Below, one piece after another: positions 56,883-64,000 of a DNA stretch of 64,000 nucleotides. Source of the DNA: Vibrio pacinii DSM 19139. GTDB taxonomy: Bacteria; Pseudomonadota; Gammaproteobacteria; Enterobacterales; Vibrionaceae. The position numbers and the translations under genes were made by a program. The notes below the pieces were generated by a model. It ran no database searches. It was not told where the DNA came from and saw only the letters and a list, made by a program, of their open reading frames with translations. The stretch lies in NCBI RefSeq assembly GCF_000711795.1, contig NZ_KL543976.1:306027-370026 (forward strand). Direction: 5' to 3'. The number at the start of each line of letters is the position of its first letter. The first letter of the stretch is position 1.

Positions 56883-57236
56883 TTAACGTTTGTTTTGCTC
56901 TGTGACCGTACCTACAAAAGCACCTGTTCCTTCTTTAACTAAGTGTTTTATGTTGGTCATTATTTTTTCCACTATCATATGATTAACTCCTTGATTTTGA
57001 TATTTTGGAGCAACAATGACATCTTGAATACAAAAGTATAATGCACCATCTCCAACAACACGTCCTATACCGATCACTTCATTGTCAACTAATGCACAAA
57101 CTGAAATCAAAGAATTATTCAACGCTAAACTTGCACGACAGTTATCAATGACTTTCCAACCAATTAACTTCCTCAATTCATTATATTGATTGACAGTAGG
57201 CACTCTCACCTGAACTCTGATCTTAATATTACTCAT
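56883..57236 (-). CDS. GNAT-family acetyltransferase, C-terminally short
   Basis: A 117-residue GNAT protein. Motif A is visible as I-Q-D-V-I-V-A-P-K-Y-Q-N-Q-G-V-N, although the CoA-binding loop is weaker than the usual Q-x-x-G-x-G/A. It ends just after T-G-A-F-V-G-T-V, before the F-Y-x-x-x-G-F segment that normally completes the fold. No continuation was found in the other frames downstream. It may be truncated or inactive. The start at 57236 is chosen over a longer frame by homology. Confidence 0.62.
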   Translation of the reverse strand: MSNIKIRVQVRVPTVNQYNELRKLIGWKVIDNCRASLALNNSLISVCALVDNEVIGIGRVVGDGALYFCIQDVIVAPKYQNQGVNHMIVEKIMTNIKHLVKEGTGAFVGTVTEQNKR

Positions 57237-57279
57237 ACCATTATCACCATAAAATTGCTTCAACAACTAAGTTCAATAG

Positions 57280-58221
57280 TTATGTGGTTATGCACTCGTT
57301 TTCTATTTCTCCATCTTTCAATAACGTCAAATAGGCCTTTGAAACCATGTTTAACATTTTCTTCTTGGGATTCATTTTGTGATAAGACATATAAACAGGA
57401 AGCTCAAGACTATCTAGATCTTGCAACGATTCAATGTCAATCCCTTCGATAGAAAATGCACGAAATGAGGCATTATTCAAAAGCAATATGAGTGGTAACT
57501 CTTTAGATACCTTGAATAAACTGTCAATATCTGGAAGGATAAGACGCGGCATTTTTTTTATTTTTTTACTACAATCCTTTTGGCACTGCTCAATAAAATC
57601 CACGATAACATTATTATTGCTAGAACTACCTAGATCTAGCATTGCCAAATAGCTTATACCGTCATTGTCTAACTCATCTCTGTTAACTACCCGATAAAAG
57701 GAATATTTATCTGTATATAGTTGCTTATTCTCGATTGCACCGGACTCAAATCGGTAATAAGATAACACCATATCTAAGTCGCACGCTCTAAGCTGGCTAT
57801 GCATTTCTTGTTCATTGAAATGCTCACTAGTCACGGTTACCGATAGTAATTTATCTTTGTCTTCTCTATAATGATAATAGTGTGAAATGATTTCACCGCT
57901 TAAATTCATCTTAATTTGTGGTAAAACACAGGCTTTAATAACCTCGTGATTCATATAACAATTTAATTGATGAGATAAATTAATTAACATTGAGTTTGTA
58001 TCAACTTCTTGATATAGACGACAGCCTTCCTTGGTTGGTTTGAAATCATTTTTGTCCGAGTAAAACAACTTCTTCTGGACTATCTGTTCAAGTTCATTGA
58101 GGGAACGAGACAGTCGACATAATGGAATGCCAGTTTTTTGCGCCGCAGTTCTCAATCCATCGTAACGGTAGATTGCCTCGAAGTGAATTAAAAGTACTGA
58201 TAAACTTGATATGTTTTGCAT
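57280..58221 (-). CDS. Atypical LysR-like regulator
   Basis: A 313-residue protein. The first 65 residues resemble a LysR HTH (L-R-T-A-A-Q-K-T-G-I-P-L-C-R-L-S-R-S-L-N-E-L-E), and the rest a diverged effector domain. AAGGA precedes the ATG. It is AT-rich with many Asn, Lys and Ile codons, unlike the metabolic genes to the left. It lies in the same orientation as the next LysR-like gene 0.6 kb away. The target is unknown. Confidence 0.7.
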   Translation of the reverse strand: MQNISSLSVLLIHFEAIYRYDGLRTAAQKTGIPLCRLSRSLNELEQIVQKKLFYSDKNDFKPTKEGCRLYQEVDTNSMLINLSHQLNCYMNHEVIKACVLPQIKMNLSGEIISHYYHYREDKDKLLSVTVTSEHFNEQEMHSQLRACDLDMVLSYYRFESGAIENKQLYTDKYSFYRVVNRDELDNDGISYLAMLDLGSSSNNNVIVDFIEQCQKDCSKKIKKMPRLILPDIDSLFKVSKELPLILLLNNASFRAFSIEGIDIESLQDLDSLELPVYMSYHKMNPKKKMLNMVSKAYLTLLKDGEIENECITT

Positions 58222-58411
58222 ATAACATCCTTTCCACTGACCTAACGATTTATCGTATTGTCCTTCATCGTTTTTCTTTTACTTTTTCTGTTTTTTCGGG
58301 TGAACCTAAATCAATCTTTTTCAGTTTTTATTTTAACATCAACTAATATTGACAAAAAAAACACTTACGACAAGTAAACGCAATGTTTCAATTAATAGTG
58401 TTTCATGAGTT

Positions 58412-58452
58412 TTGATTGATATTGATTGATATGTGGTATGTGATATGTGATA
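58412..58452. repeat. Tandem short repeats
   Basis: Two perfect copies of TTGATTGATA (58412-58431) are followed directly by three copies of TGTGRTA (58432-58452), upstream of the LysR-like gene at 57280. Confidence 0.75.
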
Positions 58453-58734
58453 GACGATAAGTTGTTTGTATTTATGATGTGATTTTATTAGTGTAAAGTA
58501 TTTGTCTAAAGATTAATTCAGATTAATTACATTCTTATTTTTAATTAAATTTTACAAACAATTTTTACTGATTGAATATAAGCCTACCTAAGAACCAAAA
58601 ACCACTTTGTTGATATCGACTATATGTAATAAATTTAATAAAGGACTTCACGAAAGTTATGAGTAAACGTTAAACAACATACACAGCCAAAACTAAGAAT
58701 TTGTTTTATTAGACTTTTATTTTTCAAGATAAGG

Positions 58735-58775
58735 CCTGAATAGAATAAATAATGGTTACATTTATTCTATTCAGG
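58735..58775. repeat. Perfect 16-bp inverted repeat
   Basis: CCTGAATAGAATAAAT and its exact complement flank a 9-nt loop, 72 nt past the stop of the LysR-like gene at 58848. No T-run follows on either strand. Confidence 0.85.
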
Positions 58776-58847
58776 AAAGAGGGAGATAATGCCATAGACT
58801 TCCGAGTATGAATACGACACTATGCTATTGAAAATATAAATCACTGA

Positions 58848-59729
58848 CTATTGATTCACATTGCATACCTCTTTTTTCTTAGAGTTATCATAAAACCATT
58901 TTACTACAGGCTTATTATGTAATGCAGCTTTGGTTGTTACAAAATAAAGCATTGACGACATAAATGGCTCGCGCTCATAAACAAAATCTTCTTCAATATT
59001 TTTTAGATTATCAGCCAAGCAGACACCTACGAATCGAGTTTCTTTAATAACCTTATAGTAATGAGAGACATTTTGAGTAATGAATCCCACCTGATTTTCA
59101 GGTGCTACTCCAAAGTATTTTTGAAAATCCACACCAGTTTGACCCAACCAAGAGTATTTAGCGAATTTTGTCGATTCATTGATATCATCTGATCCAATTG
59201 AGTCGTAATACTTTTTAGAGGCAATGAGCGATGTTTTATGCTCTCCAATTCGTTCAGAAACAAAGCTTATAGAGTTATTGGGTTTGTAATCAATCATAAA
59301 GTCCAGTTCACCGTTAACCATAGCCATATAGGCCTCCTCACTGGAGCTAAACCTAAACCCTTCATTAATTACAAGTTCTGTACCAAATTCATGGTTAAAC
59401 TTTACCAATTTATCAACTAAATTAAAAACTGACATCTGAGGTGGAATCAGTGCATTGACATAACGACCATTTGATTTAAACAGACTATAGCTATTTACTA
59501 ACTCACCATTGTTTACTGTTAACCGTTCATAAAGAGAATGTGCGTATGCTGTAGGGCGAAACTTACCTTTTACATTAATAAATAGTTGTACTCTACTGTC
59601 TTCCTCTAATTCCTGAATAGCTCTTGAAATTGTAGCTATGGACATACTTAGATTTGCTGCTGCTTCACGATAGTTACCCTGTTCGTATAACTCATTAAAG
59701 ATAATTATGTTCTTTAATTGCTTCCTCAC
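58848..59729 (-). CDS. Atypical LysR-family regulator
   Basis: A 293-residue protein with an N-terminal HTH (Y-R-E-A-A-A-N-L-S-M-S-I-A-T-I-S-R-A-I-Q-E-L-E) and a diverged LysR effector domain. The start is GTG with AAGGTG 7 nt upstream. It is AT-rich like its neighbour. Nearby targets could be the surface protein genes at 60501 and 62693, which read in the same direction; this is inference. Confidence 0.72.
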   Translation of the reverse strand: MRKQLKNIIIFNELYEQGNYREAAANLSMSIATISRAIQELEEDSRVQLFINVKGKFRPTAYAHSLYERLTVNNGELVNSYSLFKSNGRYVNALIPPQMSVFNLVDKLVKFNHEFGTELVINEGFRFSSSEEAYMAMVNGELDFMIDYKPNNSISFVSERIGEHKTSLIASKKYYDSIGSDDINESTKFAKYSWLGQTGVDFQKYFGVAPENQVGFITQNVSHYYKVIKETRFVGVCLADNLKNIEEDFVYEREPFMSSMLYFVTTKAALHNKPVVKWFYDNSKKKEVCNVNQ

Positions 59730-60500
59730 AATTACACACCTTGTTACAAAATTTTCGAGACGAATTTAATTGACAGGACACTCATCGAAGTTAGCGTTTA
59801 GTTATTTCTTTTTCAGGATAATGTCAACTATTTTTAGCATATTAACTCTAATATTAAAAAACACATACAAATCAGTTGCTTTATGATTAAATAAATTACA
59901 ATCATGTATTTTTCATGGGAATTTATTCTACACCCCATAGTAGAACTATCCTCACTCACATTAAAAAAAAATATAAGATCGACAGTTTGAGATACAAGAT
60001 AATTATTATTTTATTACTAGACATTCAAAAAACATTAAACTCTAAATACCTTAGTCAGTTTCTAAATATATAGTCCTGATCTTTCGTCCACATCGGATAA
60101 GATAACGCAGGAGTTGAATGTATGTAACTCAATGTGTCATTGGTTACTAAATCTGATGCATTCAACATAGCTCAATGGTGATATGGTTAGCTGTCAGGAA
60201 AACTACTATGTCGCGAAAAATGAGCCAGTCGTATGGAATGCCATTTGGTTCTGTGATGAAGTTTCTTGCCCTTAACTGACTAGAACGACGCTGCCTCAAC
60301 GTTAATTCGCGAGTCAGACATATACCTACATTCCTATCATGGGTACAAAGTCGGGTTACCCCACACTAAGATTGAGCTCTGTGAAATGTTTTCATACTAA
60401 AAAATCAATTGAGGTTGTGAACGTACGGAAACAAAAAAAGGGATCTATGGTGTGATGCCAAGACCCCTTTTTTGAAACATTGTGTCAATCTAAACGATTA
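59730..60500. other. Long gene-free stretch
   Basis: About 770 bases, very AT-rich to about 60060 and less so after. It holds the promoter of the LysR gene and, at its right end, the terminator of the lipoprotein gene. A 23-codon ORF at 60209 has no convincing ribosome site. No transposase or recombination site was recognised. Confidence 0.5.
60432..60475 (-). terminator. Terminator of the TSP3/DUF1566 lipoprotein gene
   Basis: AAAAAAGGG and CCCCTTTTTT arms with a TCT/AGA extension, interrupted by one mismatch, 25 nt past the stop. On the minus strand it ends in a T-run. Confidence 0.75.
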
Positions 60501-62318
60501 CTAATCAGTAATCGATACGCATGAAACACTATTTTGGTCACTATTAATGTGATTCCCCAACGTTCCATTCGACAAAGAGATCGTTTTATAATTCATTTGG
60601 TTTATATATGTTGTTGATGACCAATACCATTCTGTTGTAGGCCAACCTAACCTCTCGGACAATTTACCATGTTTATCAAATAGACCATTCAATTCATCTA
60701 TCGTTGGCATCCTCCAATTATCTCTTCCTGCGAAATTCAAACTCGCCAAATGTGCACAATACCTATCAGATTGCCTATCGTCAGTAATTGCATGCCCACC
60801 GTTGCCGTTCATAACGAACTCAGCAAACTTTCCGTTATTACTATCTATCTCACTAGCATAAGTTCGGCCTGTGTTAGTTTTAGTTTGATCTGCGCTGTAG
60901 CCTAATGGCTCAAGAAACTCAATTGAAGGTGTCGAGGTAAACCAATTACCTTTGCTATCATCAGCCACTTTCAAACAATTACCTGCGGCGTTATTGGGAT
61001 CCTTATCATTTATTTGATCACCACAAATAGTGGTAACCACTGGCGTTGACGCAGTAATCAACACATCCAATCGATCGTGCCCACCTTGTAAACTGCCCGA
61101 GCCCTTCCAAGATATGGTAATGAGCGTACCACTCTCATCCAATTTTTCACTGTCTATTGCACTTGTATCTAGCTCTCCCGTCACTGGATTAATCGTCACC
61201 CCTAGTTCCGTTGCAGATTTACTAATACTCCAGACGCCTAGCGTCTCATCATCAGGAACCGTAATATCGTTGCCATCTTCTAGTTGAACTGTGCTTTGCG
61301 CTTTGACGCTTTCACCCACAAGAATCTGGTTATCTACTAATGGTACGCCATCTTTCAGTAACACTACCTCCGTACTTGAAACCTCGGCCAAAGTCACCAT
61401 AAACGCTTTATCTTGAACTGTTTGGCCTTCAAACCAACCGTCATCAAGGAAAGTCGCTTGAACGAAGAAATCTTGCTGAGCTAAAGTCAACGCCTCTTCC
61501 ACATCCGGGATGGTCACTTTCCCTTCGCTGGTCGGGTTTAACGCTTCAACCTTGTTGTCGCTTGAATCAACCACACTCCAAGAAATATGGTTCGCGTCCG
61601 GCATATCTAACGTGGTTTGAGTTTCGTCGGTCGTACTGAGTTCAAAGGTGACGCTTGCTTGCAACGACATTCCTGGCGTCACTGCCTCGTTATCAAGCAC
61701 TAAATCGACATTCTCTACGTTTTGCGCCGATATCGGATTATCTTCATCGAAGTCATCCCATCCTTCGACATTTTCCTGACCCGCGAGGTAACCATCACCG
61801 TCGTTGTCCGCAGCCCCATCGTTGACTGGGTTGTTTGTATCGTTATCATCCCAACCTTCAATGGTTTCCTGTCCCTTTTTGAGACCATCGCCATCATTGT
61901 CTTTATTGCCATCTTGTGCCGGGTTACTAGGGTCGTTTTTACCCCAATCATTTATCTCTTCTAAACCATCTTTGATGCCGTCACTATCGCTGTCTAGGTG
62001 TCCCTCTTGAACGGGGTTGTTGGCATCGTTTTTATCCCAACCTTCAACGGTTTCCTGACCATCTTTAATTCCGTCACCATCGCTGTCTAGGTCACCGTCT
62101 TGCACTGGATCATTTGAGTCACTTGGGTCAGTGCCATTGTCGATTTCTTGTTCGTCATTGATGCCGTCCCCATCGCTGTCACATACCGCATAACCTGAAC
62201 ATACGGAACCTCCCCCAATTGGCGGCCCACTATTATCCTCGTGGCCACATGCACTCATTAGCAGCGCCACCATTAATGGTGCCACCTTTTTTATTTGCTG
62301 TTGATTAACGAACTTCAT
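60501..62318 (-). CDS. Surface lipoprotein with calcium-binding-type repeats and DUF1566 domain
   Basis: A 605-residue lipoprotein: signal, then L-M-S-A-C with lipid Cys24. Residues 46-200 are five exact 31-residue repeats of the thrombospondin type-3 kind (D-S-D-G-D-G-I, then D-P or N-P near the end). A region with two Ig/invasin-like stretches follows (about 205-410). The C-terminus (about 440-605) is a DUF1566 domain, recognised by N-W-R-M-P-T-I-D-E-L and W-Y-W-S-S-T, which has a C-type-lectin-like fold in relatives. It is probably exposed at the cell surface, perhaps for adhesion or ligand binding. A close paralog lies directly upstream. No clear ribosome site. Confidence 0.8.
   Translation of the reverse strand: MKFVNQQQIKKVAPLMVALLMSACGHEDNSGPPIGGGSVCSGYAVCDSDGDGINDEQEIDNGTDPSDSNDPVQDGDLDSDGDGIKDGQETVEGWDKNDANNPVQEGHLDSDSDGIKDGLEEINDWGKNDPSNPAQDGNKDNDGDGLKKGQETIEGWDDNDTNNPVNDGAADNDGDGYLAGQENVEGWDDFDEDNPISAQNVENVDLVLDNEAVTPGMSLQASVTFELSTTDETQTTLDMPDANHISWSVVDSSDNKVEALNPTSEGKVTIPDVEEALTLAQQDFFVQATFLDDGWFEGQTVQDKAFMVTLAEVSSTEVVLLKDGVPLVDNQILVGESVKAQSTVQLEDGNDITVPDDETLGVWSISKSATELGVTINPVTGELDTSAIDSEKLDESGTLITISWKGSGSLQGGHDRLDVLITASTPVVTTICGDQINDKDPNNAAGNCLKVADDSKGNWFTSTPSIEFLEPLGYSADQTKTNTGRTYASEIDSNNGKFAEFVMNGNGGHAITDDRQSDRYCAHLASLNFAGRDNWRMPTIDELNGLFDKHGKLSERLGWPTTEWYWSSTTYINQMNYKTISLSNGTLGNHINSDQNSVSCVSITD
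61719..62183 (-). repeat. Five tandem 93-bp coding repeats (31 residues each)
   Basis: Residues 46-76, 77-107, 108-138, 139-169 and 170-200 of the lipoprotein align without gaps, each starting with a D-x-D-x-D-G Ca-binding loop. The middle copies share G-Q-E-T-x-E-G-W-D. Confidence 0.88.
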
Positions 62319-62692
62319 ACTATAAAAGCTTGTTGCATAATCTTAGTTCCAACCACCGAACTGGGAGTGTGGCTATTTCATCTCTGTGTTTACATGCAAT
62401 GCCATTCACCATTTCATTCGAAGTGATTTGTTATTTAGAGGACCATCAAGGACATGTTGCGGTCGATTGATTGTTGACAACCAGTAAAACTGACTACAGT
62501 TACACTCACTGAAGCCATGCCCGTTTTTCCTAGTAACGAAAGTGTTACAGGACAGAGGCAGCTTGACTATTGAACGATGCGTTCACTGTTTGGAGGGGAA
62601 CTTTTATAGGTATGTTCATTAAAAAGGGCTCTGCGGCATAGCGCCCAGAGCCCATATTGCTAGTTGCTAGTTGCTAACAAAAGCTAGTATTA
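62319..62692. other. Intergenic region between the tandem paralogs
   Basis: About 370 bases. It contains the terminator of the upstream paralog (62621-62656), so the downstream lipoprotein gene must have its own promoter here. A short tandem GCTAGTT-like repeat occurs near 62660-62680. Confidence 0.5.
62621..62656 (-). terminator. Terminator of the second TSP3/DUF1566 gene
   Basis: GGGCTCTG / CAGAGCCC, an 8-bp stem with a further inner GCGCC/GGCGC-like part; on the minus strand five T follow. Confidence 0.85.
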
Positions 62693-64000
62693 CTAACCTC
62701 CGGTCGACATACATGAAACATGATGTAGTGTACCACCGAGGTTATTTTCAACTCTACCTGATGACAAAGACAGTATCTTGTATTGTTTCGGTGTGAGATG
62801 TGATGATGTCCAGTGCCAACTTGCAGGCCAACCTAAAGTTGCATCGACTTCGCCATGCTTCTCCATCAGACCTTGTAACTCTTCAAGCGTTGGTATCCTC
62901 CAATCATCTCTTCCTGCGAAACTCAAACTAGCCAAATCAGCACAATACCGTTCAGATTGCTTATCGACATCAGTTGCAGACTCCATCGTAAATTCAGCAA
63001 ATTGACCATCTTCTGGATGATTAATTCCAGTACCAATATGCAAATCCGCATAAGTTCGACCTTGGTTATCATCGCTCCTATCTTCTGTATACCCTAAGGG
63101 TTGAAGAAATTCAATTGAAGGTGTCGAGGTAAACCAATTACCTTGATTGTCATCAGCTACTTTCAAACAGTTACCTTTTGCAATAGTTGAATCGGTATCA
63201 TTTAGCTGACCACACATCGGACCAACTTTTGACTTGGAAAGCAATACCACAAAACTATCGTGCCCACCTTCTAAGCTGCCTGCTCCGGTCCAAGATACCG
63301 TAATGTTACTGCCATTTTCTCCTAGCTGTTCAGGGCTCACTTTACTGGTATCAAGCTGACCCGTTACCGGATCAATCGTTACCCCTAGATCGATTGCTGT
63401 CTGATCTAGGCTCCATTCACCTAAGGCTGCATCAGCCGGAGCGATAATCTTACTACCATCAGCCAAATTAACTGTACTTTGCGCAGTAATGTTATCTCCG
63501 ATGGAAATTTCGTTATTCGCTAGTGGCTGACCATTTTTTAAAAGCGCTACTTGAGTACTTGAAACCGACGCCAAAGTCACTTTAAAACTCTCTTGTTGGG
63601 GAGCCTGACCAGCAAACCAGCCATCATCAAGGAAAGTGGCACGCATTGCCAAGGCCTGACTAGCAAATTCAAGCGCACTTTCTGAATCAGGAATGATGAC
63701 ATACCCTTCCGTGGTTGGCGTTAACCCGACCACTGTATTTCCCTCACTATCTACGATACTCCAATTCACATGGTTGGCATCCGCGAAGTCAAGGGTACTG
63801 AAGGACTCTGGTCCTCCTTGCACCTTAAACTCAATCAGGCCCTGCACACCCATACCCGGTGATACGGTGGTGTTATCCAATTTTAAGGTCGGGTTCTCTA
63901 CCTTCTCTGCCGCAATCGGATTATTCGGGTCGTTATCATCCCAACCTTCTACCGTCTCTTGCCCCGCAGGGAAACCATCGCCGTCCTTGTCGGCAGCCCC
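62693..64000 (-). CDS. Paralogous TSP3/DUF1566 surface protein, 5' part outside the window
   Basis: The frame is open to the right edge, so the gene continues beyond it; the first in-window TTG is not a start. The visible 435 residues begin within a repeat (D-K-D-G-D-G-F-P-A-G-Q-E-T-V-E-G-W-D-D-N-D), continue through the same Ig-like region and end with a DUF1566 domain (D-D-W-R-I-P-T-L-E-E-L, W-H-W-T-S-S). It matches the downstream gene over its whole length, with some blocks almost identical in DNA. It is a surface protein by analogy; its signal is not visible. Confidence 0.8.
   Translation of the reverse strand, partial: GAADKDGDGFPAGQETVEGWDDNDPNNPIAAEKVENPTLKLDNTTVSPGMGVQGLIEFKVQGGPESFSTLDFADANHVNWSIVDSEGNTVVGLTPTTEGYVIIPDSESALEFASQALAMRATFLDDGWFAGQAPQQESFKVTLASVSSTQVALLKNGQPLANNEISIGDNITAQSTVNLADGSKIIAPADAALGEWSLDQTAIDLGVTIDPVTGQLDTSKVSPEQLGENGSNITVSWTGAGSLEGGHDSFVVLLSKSKVGPMCGQLNDTDSTIAKGNCLKVADDNQGNWFTSTPSIEFLQPLGYTEDRSDDNQGRTYADLHIGTGINHPEDGQFAEFTMESATDVDKQSERYCADLASLSFAGRDDWRIPTLEELQGLMEKHGEVDATLGWPASWHWTSSHLTPKQYKILSLSSGRVENNLGGTLHHVSCMSTGG

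Larger units (their letters stand above)
58222..58847. other. AT-rich gene-free stretch with repeats
   Basis: About 625 bases with no credible ORF. It holds the tandem repeats at 58412-58452 and the inverted repeat at 58735-58775, and must contain the promoter of the LysR-like gene at 57280. Confidence 0.55.

Noticed and set aside
58790..58798. Good ribosome site followed by ATG-CCA-TAG
   Set aside because: It encodes only two residues before a stop, so it is a chance match.
60209..60280. 23-codon ORF beginning M-S-R-K-M-S-Q-S-Y
   Set aside because: Very short, no good ribosome site and no recognised family; could be a decayed gene, but there is no support.
60180..60420. Possible integron attC or insertion-sequence remnant
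   Set aside because: No match to the Vibrio attC core and no terminal inverted repeats or transposase fragment could be recognised.

Overview
The window looks like chromosome II of a Vibrio species. The supporting signs are a betIBA-choXWV osmoprotectant operon, an lldP/lldD/dld-II lactate cluster, kbl-tdh, zwf-pgl-gnd next to an HD-GYP protein (sets that sit on chromosome II in V. cholerae), a GDSL lecithinase/thermolabile-haemolysin-like C-terminus at the left edge, and several small DUF families typical of vibrios (DUF3316, DUF3010, DUF2946). I found no tRNA, rRNA, CRISPR array, complete insertion sequence or prophage.

Layout. 1-3100: end of a GDSL phospholipase, a glyoxalase-fold protein and a Lon-like protease. 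3431-10407: lactate use, with a divergent LysR regulator, L-lactate permease, FMN L-lactate dehydrogenase and a large FAD/Fe-S D-lactate dehydrogenase, so both isomers can feed the respiratory chain. 10541-19988: housekeeping and envelope genes (hydrolase, M16 lipoprotein peptidase, MscS channel, DM13 protein, pepT, nupC-type transporter, alpha carbonic anhydrase). 20197-23584: threonine catabolism (kbl-tdh) with a divergent LysR gene. 23638-26864: PepSY and DUF2946 membrane proteins, cytochrome b562 and a PHP phosphatase. 27107-34037: HD-GYP c-di-GMP phosphodiesterase, then zwf-pgl-gnd. 34132-34412: a small self-contained unit encoding a 45-residue protein. 34510-38031: sigma-54 activator and aldehyde dehydrogenase, divergent, with a recognisable sigma-54 promoter. 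38064-41791: small envelope genes, including a lipoprotein with a cystatin-like signature. 41865-48719: the six-gene choline uptake and glycine betaine synthesis operon. 49219-53186: hybrid kinase plus response regulator. 53187-55891: GFA protein and a two-gene HlyD/DUF2955 efflux pair.

From about 55.9 kb the sequence becomes visibly more AT-rich and looks accessory: a single-domain zinc-finger-like protein, a GNAT protein lacking its C-terminus, two divergent LysR-like regulators, long gene-free stretches with perfect inverted and tandem repeats, and two tandem paralogous surface proteins. The complete paralog is a lipoprotein with five exact 31-residue calcium-binding-type repeats and a DUF1566 C-terminal domain; the second runs off the right edge.

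The strongest leads are the tandem TSP3/DUF1566 proteins with their regulators, the cystatin-like lipoprotein, the 45-residue protein unit after gnd, two strong intrinsic terminators with no gene upstream of them (candidate small RNAs), the hairpin between choX and choW, and the Gly in place of the catalytic Asp in the phospholipase fragment.
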